NCBI RefSeq assembly: GCF_019243775.1
Contig: NZ_CP069157.1
Coordinates: 2,987,418 to 3,051,417 of the forward strand
Direction: 5' to 3'
From: Morganella morganii
GTDB lineage: Bacteria > Pseudomonadota > Gammaproteobacteria > Enterobacterales > Enterobacteriaceae
Length of the DNA: 64,000 bases
A model generated the notes under the pieces. The model had not been told where the DNA came from and did not search any database. It was given only the letters and a program-made list of their open reading frames with translations. Made by a program: the position numbers and the translations under genes. Each line of letters starts with the position of its first letter. The first letter of the stretch is position 1. Of this stretch, positions 1 through 9,874 are shown piece after piece.

Positions 1-28
1 GCCGTTTTTATATTCACAACCGGACACA

Positions 29-568
29 TTACTCTTCCAGCAGTGTCACATGGCCGATATACGGCAGGTGGCGGTAGCTCTGGGCGTAGTCGATGCCGTA
101 GCCGACCACAAATTTGTCTTCGATTGCGTAACCGACCCAGTCAACCGGCACATCCACCTCACGGCGGGACGGTTTATCCAGCAGGGTGCAGATAGCCACG
201 GAGTTCGGGCCGCGCAGAGACAGAATGTCGCGCACACGGTGCAGTGTATTTCCGGAATCAATGATATCTTCCACGATCAGCACGTCTTTGCCGCGGATAT
301 CTTCGTCCAGGTCTTTGACAATTTTCACATCACGGGTGGACGAGGTGCCGCTGCCGTAACTGGATACCGTCATAAAATCGACTTCATGCGGAACATCAAT
401 TTTACGGCACAGATCGGCCATAAAAATAAAAGATCCTTTCAGTAACCCGACTAAGACCAGCTCTTTGTTGCTGTGACGATAGTGTGCGGAAATTTCGCTG
501 CCGAGATCGGCAACGCGCTGCTGAATCTCAGCTTCGGAGATCATTGTATCTAAGGTGTGTTTCTTCAT
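29..568 (-). CDS. hpt: Hypoxanthine phosphoribosyltransferase
   Basis: Purine salvage enzyme that joins hypoxanthine (and less well guanine) to PRPP in the cytoplasm, giving IMP or GMP. The 179-residue protein matches the usual enterobacterial Hpt length. The PRPP-binding loop [10 protein letters not shown] lies at residues 99-108, followed by [10 protein letters not shown] and the C-terminal [10 protein letters not shown] typical of Hpt. It reads leftward and ends 28 bases from the window edge. In E. coli, hpt, cueO and yacC are also close neighbours, with gcd between; gcd is missing here. Function is secure from motif and overall similarity; regulation is not visible. Confidence 0.96.
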   Translation of the reverse strand: MKKHTLDTMISEAEIQQRVADLGSEISAHYRHSNKELVLVGLLKGSFIFMADLCRKIDVPHEVDFMTVSSYGSGTSSTRDVKIVKDLDEDIRGKDVLIVEDIIDSGNTLHRVRDILSLRGPNSVAICTLLDKPSRREVDVPVDWVGYAIEDKFVVGYGIDYAQSYRHLPYIGHVTLLEE

Positions 569-676
569 GATTTTTTTGTCGTCAACGGTACGCTGTTTCA
601 GTGGTTCGGCATTAAACCCGGTTTAATACCGGTCAGAAAGCGCGTTAGTTTAGCATACCACGGACAGATAAACAGT

Positions 677-703
677 ATCCGCGCCATGACTGACGCGGAT
701 TGT
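677..703 (-). terminator. Possible terminator of cueO
   Basis: Downstream of the cueO stop, the arms ATCCGCG (694-700 read leftward) and CGCGGAT (677-683) can form a 7 bp stem with a 10-base loop. The T tract after it is broken (ACTGTTTATC), so termination would be modest. Seen in sequence; function inferred. Confidence 0.35.
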
Positions 704-721
704 CGCCGGTTAATTTTATAT

Positions 722-2326
722 TCAGGCCGTGACAGTAAAGCCGGTCATCATACCGGTATCTTCATGTTCCAGCAGGTGACAGTGCGCCATAAACGGATGC
801 GCATTGGTGGCCGGATGGTCGAATTTCACCAGCACTTCGCTGACATTGCCTTCGATCCGCACCATATCTTTCCAGCCCTGCCGGTGGGCCGCAGGTGTGC
901 GTCCGCCCTCGCTGAGAATACGGAAACGGGTACCGTGAATATGGAACGGGTGCAGCATCATGTCGCCGACACCGGAGATAATCCAGCGCTCCGCCTGCCC
1001 CTGTTTCACATCAAAGGCACTTTCGGTCATGGAGAACGGGATGCCGTTGATGCTGTTGGCATTCATCAGATCAACCTCACCGGAGCCGCAGTGGCCGCCG
1101 CGCATACCGCGCCCCATACCATTATTATTCATTCCGCCCATGTGTCCGCCGCTCATATGGCCGCCCATGCCGCCGTGCATGCCCATCCCGGCCATCGCCT
1201 GCGGGCCGTATTTGTCGGTCAGCATCATCATGCCCTGCATGTCGAGGCGCATATCCATCATCAGACGGAACTCACGCACCGGCAGATGGGAGGTGTCGAT
1301 CAGGGCAGGCATGGCGGCCAGCACATCCGGCAGCTTACCACGCGCGGCATCGAGAGTCGGGCGGATGGACAGCACCGGCAGCGGGCCGTCAAACGGTGCC
1401 AGGGTCATCCCCATCTGACGAACCGGCAAGGTGACAATATCAAAGAATTTTCCGTCCGATGTATCCACCAGCACTTCAAACCGTTCCCCCGGCAGCATCG
1501 GCAGCTCCTGCACTTTTACCGGTTCGGCCAGCAGGCCGCCGTCACTGCCGACCACATACAGCGGACGCCCGTCACCGGCTGCCATCTGCAGACTGCGGGC
1601 GTTACAGCCGTTGAGCAGCCGCAGACGCAACCAGCCGCGCGGGGCCATATGCTGCGGGTAAACCGCACCGTTGGTGAGCATAGTGTCACCAAACCAGCCG
1701 ACCGCCGCTGACATCACATCCAGCTGATAATCAATTTCGCCGTCTGCAGTCAGACGCTTATCCTGCAATACCACCGGGATATCATCAATGCCCCACTCAC
1801 CCGGCAAGCCGGTTGAAGCGGTATTGTCATCCTCAATCAGCACCAGCCCGGCCAGTCCCATCGCGACCTGATGGCCGGTTTTGCCGTGGGTGTGCGGGTG
1901 GAACCAGCAGGTGGCTTCCGGCTGATCCGGCGTGAAACTGACCGTGCGGGTGCCGCCCGGGGCGATAATGGCCTGCGGCCCGCCATCCTGCTCTCCGCTG
2001 ATCTCCAGACCGTGCCAGTGAACCGTGGTCGCTTCCGGCAGTTTATTGACGATATCCACCGTCACCGGTTTACCGCGCCGCAGTTTCAGTGCCGGGCCCA
2101 GTAAATCACCGTTATATCCCCAGGTTTGGGTGGTTTTGCCGGGAATAAACGCCATTTTCCCCTGCTGAATATTCAGGGTGATTTTTTGGGCATTATCCGC
2201 TGTTAACAGGGGCGGAATACCGAGAGCCGGGCGTTCCTGTGCCGCAAAAGCAAACCGGCTCCATGCCGGCAGCATCGTGGCAGCACCTAGGAATGCGCTA
2301 TATTTCAAAAAATCGCGTCGTTGCAT
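722..2326 (-). CDS. cueO: Multicopper oxidase CueO
   Basis: Periplasmic copper-tolerance oxidase that turns Cu(I) into the less toxic Cu(II). The 534-residue protein starts with a twin-arginine signal ([14 protein letters not shown]). Copper ligand motifs are in order: HWHG at 103-106, HPHTHG at 143-148, HPFHIHG, and [13 protein letters not shown] near 515-527. A methionine, glycine and histidine-rich insert around residues 355-410 corresponds to the CueO Met-rich lid over the substrate copper. Slightly longer than E. coli CueO (516) mainly through that insert. A MerR-type promoter lies upstream at 2392-2422, which fits copper induction. Confidence is high. Confidence 0.96.
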   Translation of the reverse strand: MQRRDFLKYSAFLGAATMLPAWSRFAFAAQERPALGIPPLLTADNAQKITLNIQQGKMAFIPGKTTQTWGYNGDLLGPALKLRRGKPVTVDIVNKLPEATTVHWHGLEISGEQDGGPQAIIAPGGTRTVSFTPDQPEATCWFHPHTHGKTGHQVAMGLAGLVLIEDDNTASTGLPGEWGIDDIPVVLQDKRLTADGEIDYQLDVMSAAVGWFGDTMLTNGAVYPQHMAPRGWLRLRLLNGCNARSLQMAAGDGRPLYVVGSDGGLLAEPVKVQELPMLPGERFEVLVDTSDGKFFDIVTLPVRQMGMTLAPFDGPLPVLSIRPTLDAARGKLPDVLAAMPALIDTSHLPVREFRLMMDMRLDMQGMMMLTDKYGPQAMAGMGMHGGMGGHMSGGHMGGMNNNGMGRGMRGGHCGSGEVDLMNANSINGIPFSMTESAFDVKQGQAERWIISGVGDMMLHPFHIHGTRFRILSEGGRTPAAHRQGWKDMVRIEGNVSEVLVKFDHPATNAHPFMAHCHLLEHEDTGMMTGFTVTA

Positions 2327-2391
2327 GATATGCTTCCTTTATCATCAGTGGTGATATGCTATGACAAAATGATTGGGTTCTGTTATAGCGC

Positions 2392-2422
2392 AGGCTAAAC
2401 CCTGCCCTAAGGGCAAAGTCAA
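2392..2422 (-). promoter_or_regulatory. MerR/CueR-type promoter of cueO
   Basis: On the minus strand TTGACT (-35) and TAGCCT (-10) are separated by 19 bp, the overlong spacing used by MerR-family activators. The spacer holds the dyad GCCCT-T-AGGGC. The layout matches the CueR promoters of E. coli copA and cueO, although the half-sites are TTGCCCT rather than ACCTTCC. It lies about 65 bp before the cueO ATG. Control by CueR is inferred; the regulator gene is not in the window. Confidence 0.7.
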
Positions 2423-2539
2423 TGTATTCCCTTCTCCGGAATAAGGGCTTTACACCACTTTAGTCAGCGGATGACATTCGCGACAAAACTATTAAAATCT
2501 TCACATAAACTGACAGGCGCCACCGGTAAACTACTTACT

Positions 2540-2884
2540 ATGAAAATATTCATTCACGCTTTATTCAGCTGTGCCCTGCTGCTTTCCCTGCCCGCGAAAG
2601 CGCTGACGCCGTCACAGGCTGAAGACCTCGCCGGACTGACTGCGGTTTTTATTTATCTGAAAAATGATTGCGGCTACGGGGATTTACCGAATGCCCGTAT
2701 CGAAAAAGCGATCTTACTGTTTGCCAAAAGTAACCGCTGGGATATGAGCAATTATGATACCCGGCAGATGGCGGAAATGAATAAAGATAACTATTTCGAC
2801 ATCAAACATATAAAGCTGCCGGAAAACTACAAATGCACCGCACTGGCCCGTGATTCACTGCCGTTGCTTGCCTATGTGAAATAA
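2540..2884 (+). CDS. yacC: YacC family pilotin-like periplasmic protein
   Basis: 114-residue exported protein of the YacC family. I chose the ATG at 2540 because it is followed by a clean signal peptide (MKIFIHALFSCALLLSLPAKA); an upstream ATG at 2471 would add 23 unrelated residues. The mature part carries LTAVFIYLKNDCGYGDLPN, SNRWDMSNYDTR and the C-terminal ALARDSLPLLAYVK, which closely follow E. coli YacC, and two cysteines that could form a disulfide. YacC resembles type II secretion pilotins, but its own role is not established. It is divergent from cueO, as expected from synteny. Confidence 0.88.
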   Translation: MKIFIHALFSCALLLSLPAKALTPSQAEDLAGLTAVFIYLKNDCGYGDLPNARIEKAILLFAKSNRWDMSNYDTRQMAEMNKDNYFDIKHIKLPENYKCTALARDSLPLLAYVK

Positions 2885-3028
2885 TTTACCTGCAACCGAA
2901 TCGGTTAAGCGGTAAAAAAACAGCCGGGGAGCGGATTTCTGTATGAATATCCTCGATTATCACCCGCTATATTGATATAACCTCTGTCAATAATTGATCC
3001 CTTTCTGCTGATAATACGCTGTCCGGAC

Positions 3029-3658
3029 ATGATAAAAATAGCGCTCATCGATGACCATGTAGTTGTGCGATCCGGTTTCGCCCAGCTCCTGACACTGGAG
3101 CCGGATATTACCATCGCCGGACAATATGCCAGTGCGGCGGAAGCCTGGCCCGCACTGACCCGTCCGGATATTGATGTGGTGATCATGGATATTTCCATGC
3201 CGGATGAAAACGGATTACAGCTGCTCGCCCGCCTGCGGGAGCGCAAAACCGCCTTCCGAACCATCATTCTCAGTATTTATGATACCCCGGCCTTTGTGCA
3301 GAGTGCGCTGGACGCCGGTGCCAGTGCGTATCTCACCAAACGCTGCGGCCCGGAAGAGCTGGTTCAGGCGGTGCGTTCCGTGCATCAGGGTGGCTGCTAT
3401 CTGTGTGCGGATGCCATGCGCGCGCTGCGTCAGTCACCACCGGAAAACCGGGCGCTGGAAGAGCTGACCCCGCGTGAACGTGAGGTGTTTGATCTGCTGG
3501 TGGCCGGGATGAGTGTGAGGGCGATTGCGGATAAACTCGAACTCAGCCATAAAACTGTGCATGTCCACCGCGCCAATGTGCTGGGCAAACTGCAGTGCGA
3601 CAGCACGATCGATCTGGTTCATTTTGCCCTGGCGCACCACCTTATCGCGGGACAATAG
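3029..3658 (+). CDS. uhpA: Hexose-phosphate response regulator UhpA
   Basis: NarL/LuxR-type response regulator of 209 residues that activates hexose-phosphate uptake genes. The receiver has the acidic pair D8-D9, the phosphoacceptor D54 (VIMDISMPDENG) and a conserved Lys in LTKRCGPEEL. The C-terminal helix-turn-helix runs through LTPREREVFDLLVAGM and LSHKTVHVHRANVL. The start and the LIDDHVVVRSGF segment match E. coli UhpA. It is followed after 3 bases by uhpB, so the two are co-transcribed. Its natural target here is probably the adjoining uhpC-afuABC genes because no uhpT is present. Confidence 0.92.
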   Translation: MIKIALIDDHVVVRSGFAQLLTLEPDITIAGQYASAAEAWPALTRPDIDVVIMDISMPDENGLQLLARLRERKTAFRTIILSIYDTPAFVQSALDAGASAYLTKRCGPEELVQAVRSVHQGGCYLCADAMRALRQSPPENRALEELTPREREVFDLLVAGMSVRAIADKLELSHKTVHVHRANVLGKLQCDSTIDLVHFALAHHLIAGQ

Positions 3659-3661
3659 GCC

Positions 3662-5209
3662 ATGAGGCGCGGCGCTCGTCTGCTGTTACAGTCGGTATTT
3701 CTGCTGTTTACCTATTCCCTGACCTGGATTGGTCTGTGGATCATCGGTTTTTACCTCAGTCAGAACAGTGTGCTGTCAGCGTTTTTTCTGCCGGAAGGAT
3801 TGCGGCTGGCGCTGATGATCCTGCTGTGGCGGCGCTTCTGGCCGACCCTGCTGCTGGCGGAGCTGCTGCTGAATATCTGGCTGGCACAGGAACAATTGCT
3901 GTCACAGCCGGTGATCCTGCTGTCGCCGCTGCTGAGTCTTATCACCGCCTTTATTATCCAGACCACCTGGTGGCGCTACACCCTTTACTGGCAGCGCCTG
4001 TTACTGCTGATCGCCGGTGTCGGTATCAACAGCCTGCTGCATACCCTGGTGTTCAGCCTGCTGACGCCGCTGAGTGTGACCCAGATTTTCCTCACCACGC
4101 TGACCGGCGGTATTCTGCTGACACCGTTTGTCTATCTGATCTATGAATATCTCCATGAACAGCATTTCCGCCTGATCCTGGATTACGGCACGCCGGATCC
4201 GCAGCTGCGCACGTCGCTGCTGATGTGGTGTTTTCTGTTCTGCCTGGCCGGGCTCAGCGCCCAGCTCTTTTTTACCCCGGAAATTGAACGCCTGCTGGTG
4301 CTGCTGGTATTTATCCCCAATGTCTTTATGGCCTACCGCTACGGCTGGCAGGGCGGCGTACTCTCTGCCCTGCTCGGCAGTCTGATTATCACCTTTGCCC
4401 GCCAGTTTAACGGCGCATTTGCCGATTTACAGGAATTGCAGATGTTTATGAGCACCCAGGCGCTGATTGGTATCGGCCTCGGGATTGCCATCAGCCGTCA
4501 GCAGCAACTGTCACGTAATTTACAGCGCTACCGCGAACGGCTGGAGCAGGAGTTACAGGCGCGGCGGGATCTGATGCAGCAGTTGGTGCATACGGAAGAG
4601 GATGTCAAAAAAGCGATTGCCCGCGAGCTGCATGATGAAATCGGCCAGAACATCACGGCAATTCAGATCCAGTCGATGCTGGTCAGAAAAACCGCGCCGG
4701 ATCCGCAAAGCAGCCGTGCGGCAGCACAAATCAATGAACTGGCACAGAAAATTCATCAGTCCACCCGCCAGCTTTTACGGGAACTGCGTCCGCCGGTGCT
4801 GAGTGAAATGTCTCTTGAAAATGCACTGCGCCATCTGATTACGGAATTTGCGTTCGGGGAAAACGGCATTCAGTGCGAGTTTCATTATGAACTGAAACAG
4901 CCGCCGGAAAATGAAACTGTGCTGTTCACGCTTTACCGGCTTGTACAGGAATTGTTAAATAATATCAGTAAGCATGCCGGAGCCACCCACATCCTCATCA
5001 TACTGAGACAGCAACGTGACACGATACAGCTCCATGTCTCTGATAACGGTATCGGTATCCCGGAGAGCAAACGCCGCGGCGGCTTTGGTCTGCGCGGTAT
5101 TGAGGAACGGGTCAGGGCACTCGGCGGCGACTGGACACTGACCACCACCGGCGGGACCCGGATTATTGTTAACCTGCCCACATTTTCTGATGAAAATCAC
5201 GAAAACTAA
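3662..5209 (+). CDS. uhpB: Hexose-phosphate sensor histidine kinase UhpB
   Basis: 515-residue inner-membrane kinase that phosphorylates UhpA when told by UhpC that glucose-6-phosphate is present outside. The first 290 or so residues form a MASE1-like block of about eight to ten membrane helices. A HisKA_3 dimerisation domain follows, with the phospho-His near residue 324 in ARELHDEIGQN. The ATPase domain shows the N box (LVQELLNNISKHA), the DNGIG segment and the G box GGFGLRGIEERV. The length matches UhpB. It lies 3 bases after uhpA and 86 bases before uhpC. Confidence 0.92.
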   Translation: MRRGARLLLQSVFLLFTYSLTWIGLWIIGFYLSQNSVLSAFFLPEGLRLALMILLWRRFWPTLLLAELLLNIWLAQEQLLSQPVILLSPLLSLITAFIIQTTWWRYTLYWQRLLLLIAGVGINSLLHTLVFSLLTPLSVTQIFLTTLTGGILLTPFVYLIYEYLHEQHFRLILDYGTPDPQLRTSLLMWCFLFCLAGLSAQLFFTPEIERLLVLLVFIPNVFMAYRYGWQGGVLSALLGSLIITFARQFNGAFADLQELQMFMSTQALIGIGLGIAISRQQQLSRNLQRYRERLEQELQARRDLMQQLVHTEEDVKKAIARELHDEIGQNITAIQIQSMLVRKTAPDPQSSRAAAQINELAQKIHQSTRQLLRELRPPVLSEMSLENALRHLITEFAFGENGIQCEFHYELKQPPENETVLFTLYRLVQELLNNISKHAGATHILIILRQQRDTIQLHVSDNGIGIPESKRRGGFGLRGIEERVRALGGDWTLTTTGGTRIIVNLPTFSDENHEN

Positions 5210-5295
5210 GACTTATTCCTAGTCATCTACTACCTTCTCTCATCCTTTTTATTGACAGATTGATTACATTTGCAGCCTGAACGGGACATAACGTA

Positions 5296-6624
5296 ATGGC
5301 CGGAAAACAGACCAAAACCATGGATAAAACCTATCGATTCTGGCGCAATAAACTGATGTTATCGATGATAATCGGTTACGCCACGTTTTATCTGACCCGC
5401 AAGAGCTTTAACTTTGTGATGCCGGTGATGCAGACAGAACTGCATCTCGATAAAAGCGATATCGGCCTGATAGCGACCGCATTTTACCTGAGTTACGGCA
5501 TCTCAAAATTTGTATCGGGGATTTTCCACGATATCACCGGTTACCGCTGGTTTATGGGCGCCGGGCTGTTTATGACCGGCGTGCTGAATATTGTCTTTGC
5601 CTGGTGCCTGTCATTTCCTGCCCTGCTGATTGTCTGGACACTGAACGGGTTTTTCCAGGGCTGGGGCTGGCCGCCGTGCGCGCGCATCCTGACACACTGG
5701 TATTCGCGCAATGAACGCGGCTTCTGGTGGGGATTGTGGAATATCTCCATCAGCCTCGGCGGCATTACCCTGCCGCTGCTGACCGCCTGGCTGGCAACCC
5801 GTTACAGCTGGCAGACCGCCCTGATAGTGCCGGGCATTATCGGGATGGTGACCGGCCTGTGGCTGTGCAGCCGGTTACACGGCACGCCACAGGAGGAAGG
5901 ATTACCGACTGTCGGACAATGGCGGCATGACCCGTCAGAACTGCGTCAGGAGCAGTTATCCCCGCCGCTGCCGATGCGGGTGATCCTGAAAGAGACAATT
6001 TTATGTAACCGGATGATCTGGTTACTCGGTTTCTCCTACATTCTCGTTTATCTCATCCGGATGGCGATCAATGACTGGGGAAACCTGTGGTTATCCGAAA
6101 CACACGGCAGCAATCTGCTCAGTGCCAATGCCACATTGTCACTGTTTGAACTGGGCGGTTTGCTGGGTGCGGTCTGTGCGGGCTGGGGGTCGGATATTTT
6201 ATTCCGTGGTCAGCGCGCCCCGATGATTCTGCTGTTTTCCCTCGGCCTGTTTATTGCTGTCAGCGCCCTGTGGTTAATACCGATTCATCACTACGGACTG
6301 CTGGCGGCGTGTTTCTTCAGTACCGGCTTTTTTGTATTCGGGCCGCAAATGTTAATCGGACTGGCGGCGACAGAATATTGCCATAAAAAAGCCGCCGGTA
6401 CGGTAACGGGTTACCTTGGTCTTTACGCCTACTTAGGGGCGGCAATGGCCGGGTGGCCGCTCGCGCAGGTCATGGCACATTACGGCTGGCAGGGCATGTT
6501 TACCCTGCTGACCAGTGCCGCGGCACTGACGGGATTACTGCTGATGCCGCTGCTGATAGCTAATGTCAGCAAGCGGGAACATCTGGCAGGCTCTGTTTCA
6601 CTCTCCGATGACAGAACCCTATAA
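5296..6624 (+). CDS. uhpC: Hexose-phosphate sensor/transporter UhpC
   Basis: 442-residue major facilitator protein of the organophosphate:phosphate antiporter group, predicted to have 12 membrane helices. FYLTRKSFNFVMP, INDWGNLWLSET, FELGGLLGAVCAGWGSD and FVFGPQMLIGLAATE match the sensor UhpC better than the transporter UhpT. UhpC binds external glucose-6-phosphate and signals to UhpB. The 86 bp before it contain a perfect TTGACA and no strong ribosome site. afuA follows after 17 bases, so the sensor is co-transcribed with the ABC importer. UhpC versus a dedicated transporter is a family-level call. Confidence 0.88.
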   Translation: MAGKQTKTMDKTYRFWRNKLMLSMIIGYATFYLTRKSFNFVMPVMQTELHLDKSDIGLIATAFYLSYGISKFVSGIFHDITGYRWFMGAGLFMTGVLNIVFAWCLSFPALLIVWTLNGFFQGWGWPPCARILTHWYSRNERGFWWGLWNISISLGGITLPLLTAWLATRYSWQTALIVPGIIGMVTGLWLCSRLHGTPQEEGLPTVGQWRHDPSELRQEQLSPPLPMRVILKETILCNRMIWLLGFSYILVYLIRMAINDWGNLWLSETHGSNLLSANATLSLFELGGLLGAVCAGWGSDILFRGQRAPMILLFSLGLFIAVSALWLIPIHHYGLLAACFFSTGFFVFGPQMLIGLAATEYCHKKAAGTVTGYLGLYAYLGAAMAGWPLAQVMAHYGWQGMFTLLTSAAALTGLLLMPLLIANVSKREHLAGSVSLSDDRTL

Positions 6625-6641
6625 TAAGGAATGAACTGATA

Positions 6642-7673
6642 ATGAAACTCAAGACCCTCTCTGCTCTCGCTGCCGCCGGTTTATCACTGGCTGCTGTTAC
6701 CACATCCGCTAATGCCGCCGGTCGTCTGGTGGTTTACTGCAGCGCGACCAACGCCATGTGTGAAGCTGAAACACAGGCTTTCGCCAAAAAATACGATGTG
6801 AAAACCACATTTGTCCGTAACGGTTCCGGCAGCACCCTGGCCAAGATCGAAGCGGAAAAACGTAACCCGCAGGCTGACGTCTGGTACGGCGGTACATTAG
6901 ATCCGCATTCACAGGCGGGTGAGATGGATCTGCTGGAGGCGTACAAATCCCCGAATTTAGATCAGATCATGCCGCAGTTCCGTGATCCGGCCAAACGCAA
7001 AGGCAACTACTCTTCTGCGGTTTATGTCGGCATCTTAGGTTTCGGTGTGAACAAAGATCGTCTGAAAGAGAAAGGCCTGCCAATCCCGACCTGCTGGAAA
7101 GATCTGACCAAGCCGGAATACAAAGGTGAAATCCAGATTGCTGACCCGCAGAGCTCCGGTACGGCTTACACTGCGCTGGCGACATTTGACCAGCTGTGGG
7201 GCACCGATCAGGCATTCGATTACCTGAAAAAACTCAACAGCAATATCTCCCAGTACACCAAATCCGGTATTGCCCCTGCGCGTAACGCCGCCCGTGGTGA
7301 ATCCGCTATCGGTATCGGCTTCCTGCACGACTATTCCCTGGAAGTGGAAAACGGTGCACCGCTGGAGTTAATTTCCCCGTGTGAAGGAACCGGTTATGAA
7401 ATCGGTGGTATCAGTATCCTGAAAAATGCCCGTAACATGGACAACGCCAAACTGTTCGTGGATTTCGTGCTGTCCAAAGAAGCCCAGGAAATCAGCTGGA
7501 AAGAGGGTAAATCTTACCAGATCCTGACCAATACCACGGCTGAATCCTCACCAATGTCACTGAAACTCTCTGATCTGAAACTGATCAACTACGATATGGA
7601 TAAATACGGTGATGCTGAAACCCGTAAGAATCTGATCAACAAGTGGGTCACCGAAGTCAAAATGAGTAAGTAA
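6642..7673 (+). CDS. afuA: Hexose-phosphate ABC transporter binding protein AfuA
   Basis: Periplasmic solute-binding protein of 343 residues with a standard signal peptide (MKLKTLSALAAAGLSLAAV, cleaved after about residue 25, SANA-AG). The mature start GRLVVYCSATNAMCEAET and the later ISPCEGTGYEIGG and KSYQILTNTTAESSP match AfuA of pathogenic enterics. AfuA was once thought to bind iron but is known to bind glucose-6-phosphate and related sugar phosphates. Three cysteines are conserved in the family. A strong hairpin follows (7683-7705), which probably lets the binding protein be made in excess over the membrane parts. uhpABC upstream supports the substrate. Confidence 0.92.
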   Translation: MKLKTLSALAAAGLSLAAVTTSANAAGRLVVYCSATNAMCEAETQAFAKKYDVKTTFVRNGSGSTLAKIEAEKRNPQADVWYGGTLDPHSQAGEMDLLEAYKSPNLDQIMPQFRDPAKRKGNYSSAVYVGILGFGVNKDRLKEKGLPIPTCWKDLTKPEYKGEIQIADPQSSGTAYTALATFDQLWGTDQAFDYLKKLNSNISQYTKSGIAPARNAARGESAIGIGFLHDYSLEVENGAPLELISPCEGTGYEIGGISILKNARNMDNAKLFVDFVLSKEAQEISWKEGKSYQILTNTTAESSPMSLKLSDLKLINYDMDKYGDAETRKNLINKWVTEVKMSK

Positions 7674-7682
7674 TGTTGTCTG

Positions 7683-7716
7683 CCGCGCGGTGTTCTGCCG
7701 CGCGGTCTTGTTTTTA
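7683..7716 (+). terminator. Hairpin between afuA and afuB
   Basis: Two copies of the self-complementary octamer CCGCGCGG (7683-7690 and 7698-7705) form a GC-rich stem with a 7-base loop, followed by TCTTGTTTTTATTAT. It looks like a leaky intrinsic terminator or an mRNA-stabilising 3' stem. In binding-protein operons such stems commonly raise the level of the first gene over the permease genes. Function inferred. Confidence 0.6.
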
Positions 7717-7779
7717 TTATAATAATTATATTGTCTTGTCTCATTCTCCTGAATGAAGACGGGCAAGGGAGATTCTTTA

Positions 7780-9858
7780 ATGTCTGAAACCCTGACTCTG
7801 CCTTCAAAACAGGGACGGGATTCCATCTTCTTATGGCTGCTGATCGCGTGGCTGGGCTTTGCCCTGCTGCCGTCCTGGAGCCTGGATTATGGTTTAACCG
7901 ACTCCACATCAGATGAAATTCTTGCCGCTTACGGCTGGCACGGGCTGAATGTCAGCTGGCTCTGGTATCTGCTGCCGTCAGTACTGTTTTTCCGCTCACT
8001 GACACCGGCTTCCCGCGACCAGCGCGGACGTCACTATACCGATATTGCGATCGCCGTTCTGACGGCAGTGGTGGCGGTTGTCAGCGCCGTATGGGAAGGG
8101 AAAGGTCTCGGCTATTCCGCCATTGTGCTGTTTATCTCGCTCGGCATGATTATGACCCTCGCCCTCAAACGCCTGGAGTGGCTGGGCGGCGACCAGTTTG
8201 TTATCGGCTCACTGATTGCGGTGGTCGGGCTGATTGCGCTGTTTATTGTATTCCCGAGTATCGCGATTTTTATCCCGATGTTCACCGACAATAACGGGGA
8301 TTTCGCGCCGTTCGCATTTGTATCGATTCTCACACAGTCCCATATTGTGCAGGTCATCTGGAACTCCGTGATACTCTCACTGGCAGTCGGTGCGGGCTGT
8401 ACCTTCTTCGGTCTGATTCTGGCGATTTATACCAGCCGTATCGCAAAACGTTCGGCAATTATCGGCCGTGTGTTCTCCATCCTGCCGATTGTCACCCCGC
8501 CGTTTATTGTCGGCCTGGGTGTCACCCTGATGATGGGACGTTCCGGTTATGTGACCGAATTCCTCGCCACGTATGCGGGGCTGGAAAACACCAACTGGCT
8601 GTACGGCTTTACCGGGATCTGGCTGGCCCAGGTGCTCGCCTTTACGCCGATGTCCTTTATGATCCTCGACGGTGCCATCAAAACCATTCACCCGTCGCTG
8701 GAAGAAGCGTCTTACACCCTGCGCGCCAACCGTTTCCAGACGTTCTTCAACGTCTTTATGCCGCTGCTGAAACCGGCGCTGGCTAACGCCTTCCTGATTG
8801 TGATTGTACAGTCACTGGCAGACTTCAGTAACCCGCTGGTCCTCGGCGGTAACTTTGACGTGCTTGCCACCCAGATTTACTTCTATATCACCGGCTCCCA
8901 GCTCGATTATCAGGCGGCCAGTACCCTCGGCGCCTCCCTGCTGGTCTTCTCGCTGCTGGTCTTCTGTGTGCAGTATATGTGGATCGGCAAACGTTCTTAT
9001 GTCACGGTGTCCGGTAAATCTTACCGCGGTGATGTACAGCCGCTGCCTGCCGCGCTGGTTGCGTTTGTCACCACCTTCCTCACCATCTGGGTTGTCTTCA
9101 ACCTGGTACTGTACGGCAGCATCTTCTACGGCAGCTTTACCGTGAACTGGGGCGTGGATTACACCTTAACCCTGGATAACTTTATCAAGCTGTTCGGTCA
9201 GGGCATGAATGACGGCGCATGGCCTTCACTGCTCGATACCCTGCTCTACGCCGGGATTGCCGCACCAATCACCGCCGTGCTCGGCCTGCTGATCGCCTAC
9301 ATTGTGGTGCGCCAGGAATTCCGCGGCAAAAAGACCATCGAATTTACCACGATGCTCTGCTTCGCGGTGCCGGGAACCGTGGCGGGTGTGTCTTACATCC
9401 TCGCCTTTAACGATTCTCCGTTCTATTTAACCGGGACGGCGGCAATCGTGATTATCTCCATGACGATGCGAAATGTGCCGGTCGGGATCCGCGCCGGTAT
9501 CGCCGGTCTGGGGCAAATCGACAAATCCCTGGACGAGGCGTCACTCAGCCTGCGTGCCGGTTCGATGCGGACAATCTTCCACATCCTGCTGCCGCTGCTG
9601 CGTCCGGCAATTCTGTCGGCACTGATTTACAGCTTTGTCCGCGCCATCACCACGGTCAGTGCCATTGTGTTCCTCGTGACACCAGACACCCGTGTGGCAA
9701 CCGCCTATATTCTGAACCGCGTGGAAGACGGCGAGTACGGCGTGGCCATTGCCTATGGCTCAATCCTGATCGTCGTGATGCTGGCGATTATTTTCCTGTT
9801 CGACTTTTTGATTGGCGAAGCCCGTGTTTCACGTTCCAAAGCCAAAAATGCACAGTAA
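7780..9858 (+). CDS. afuB: Hexose-phosphate ABC transporter permease AfuB
   Basis: Membrane component of the sugar-phosphate importer. The ATG at 7780 is preceded by AAGGGAG and gives 692 residues; an upstream ATG at 7753 is less likely. It is a double-length permease: two BPD_transp_1 halves sit in one chain, each with an EAA-type loop that contacts the ATPase ([15 protein letters not shown] in the first, [16 protein letters not shown] in the second). About a dozen or more membrane helices are visible, including an extra N-terminal block. afuC follows after 16 bases. Confidence 0.9.
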   Translation: MSETLTLPSKQGRDSIFLWLLIAWLGFALLPSWSLDYGLTDSTSDEILAAYGWHGLNVSWLWYLLPSVLFFRSLTPASRDQRGRHYTDIAIAVLTAVVAVVSAVWEGKGLGYSAIVLFISLGMIMTLALKRLEWLGGDQFVIGSLIAVVGLIALFIVFPSIAIFIPMFTDNNGDFAPFAFVSILTQSHIVQVIWNSVILSLAVGAGCTFFGLILAIYTSRIAKRSAIIGRVFSILPIVTPPFIVGLGVTLMMGRSGYVTEFLATYAGLENTNWLYGFTGIWLAQVLAFTPMSFMILDGAIKTIHPSLEEASYTLRANRFQTFFNVFMPLLKPALANAFLIVIVQSLADFSNPLVLGGNFDVLATQIYFYITGSQLDYQAASTLGASLLVFSLLVFCVQYMWIGKRSYVTVSGKSYRGDVQPLPAALVAFVTTFLTIWVVFNLVLYGSIFYGSFTVNWGVDYTLTLDNFIKLFGQGMNDGAWPSLLDTLLYAGIAAPITAVLGLLIAYIVVRQEFRGKKTIEFTTMLCFAVPGTVAGVSYILAFNDSPFYLTGTAAIVIISMTMRNVPVGIRAGIAGLGQIDKSLDEASLSLRAGSMRTIFHILLPLLRPAILSALIYSFVRAITTVSAIVFLVTPDTRVATAYILNRVEDGEYGVAIAYGSILIVVMLAIIFLFDFLIGEARVSRSKAKNAQ

Positions 9859-9874
9859 TCATGGAGTAACCGAC

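Noticed and set aside
557-1711. 384-codon rightward frame opposite cueO
   Set aside because: Antisense shadow: His/Gln-rich, no family, and the opposite strand is clearly CueO with all copper motifs.
3760-3966. 68-codon leftward frame inside uhpB
   Set aside because: Shadow of a membrane-helix region; no support.
5296-6624. UhpT as identity of the MFS protein
   Set aside because: Sequence blocks match UhpC and the gene follows uhpB directly, as uhpC does.
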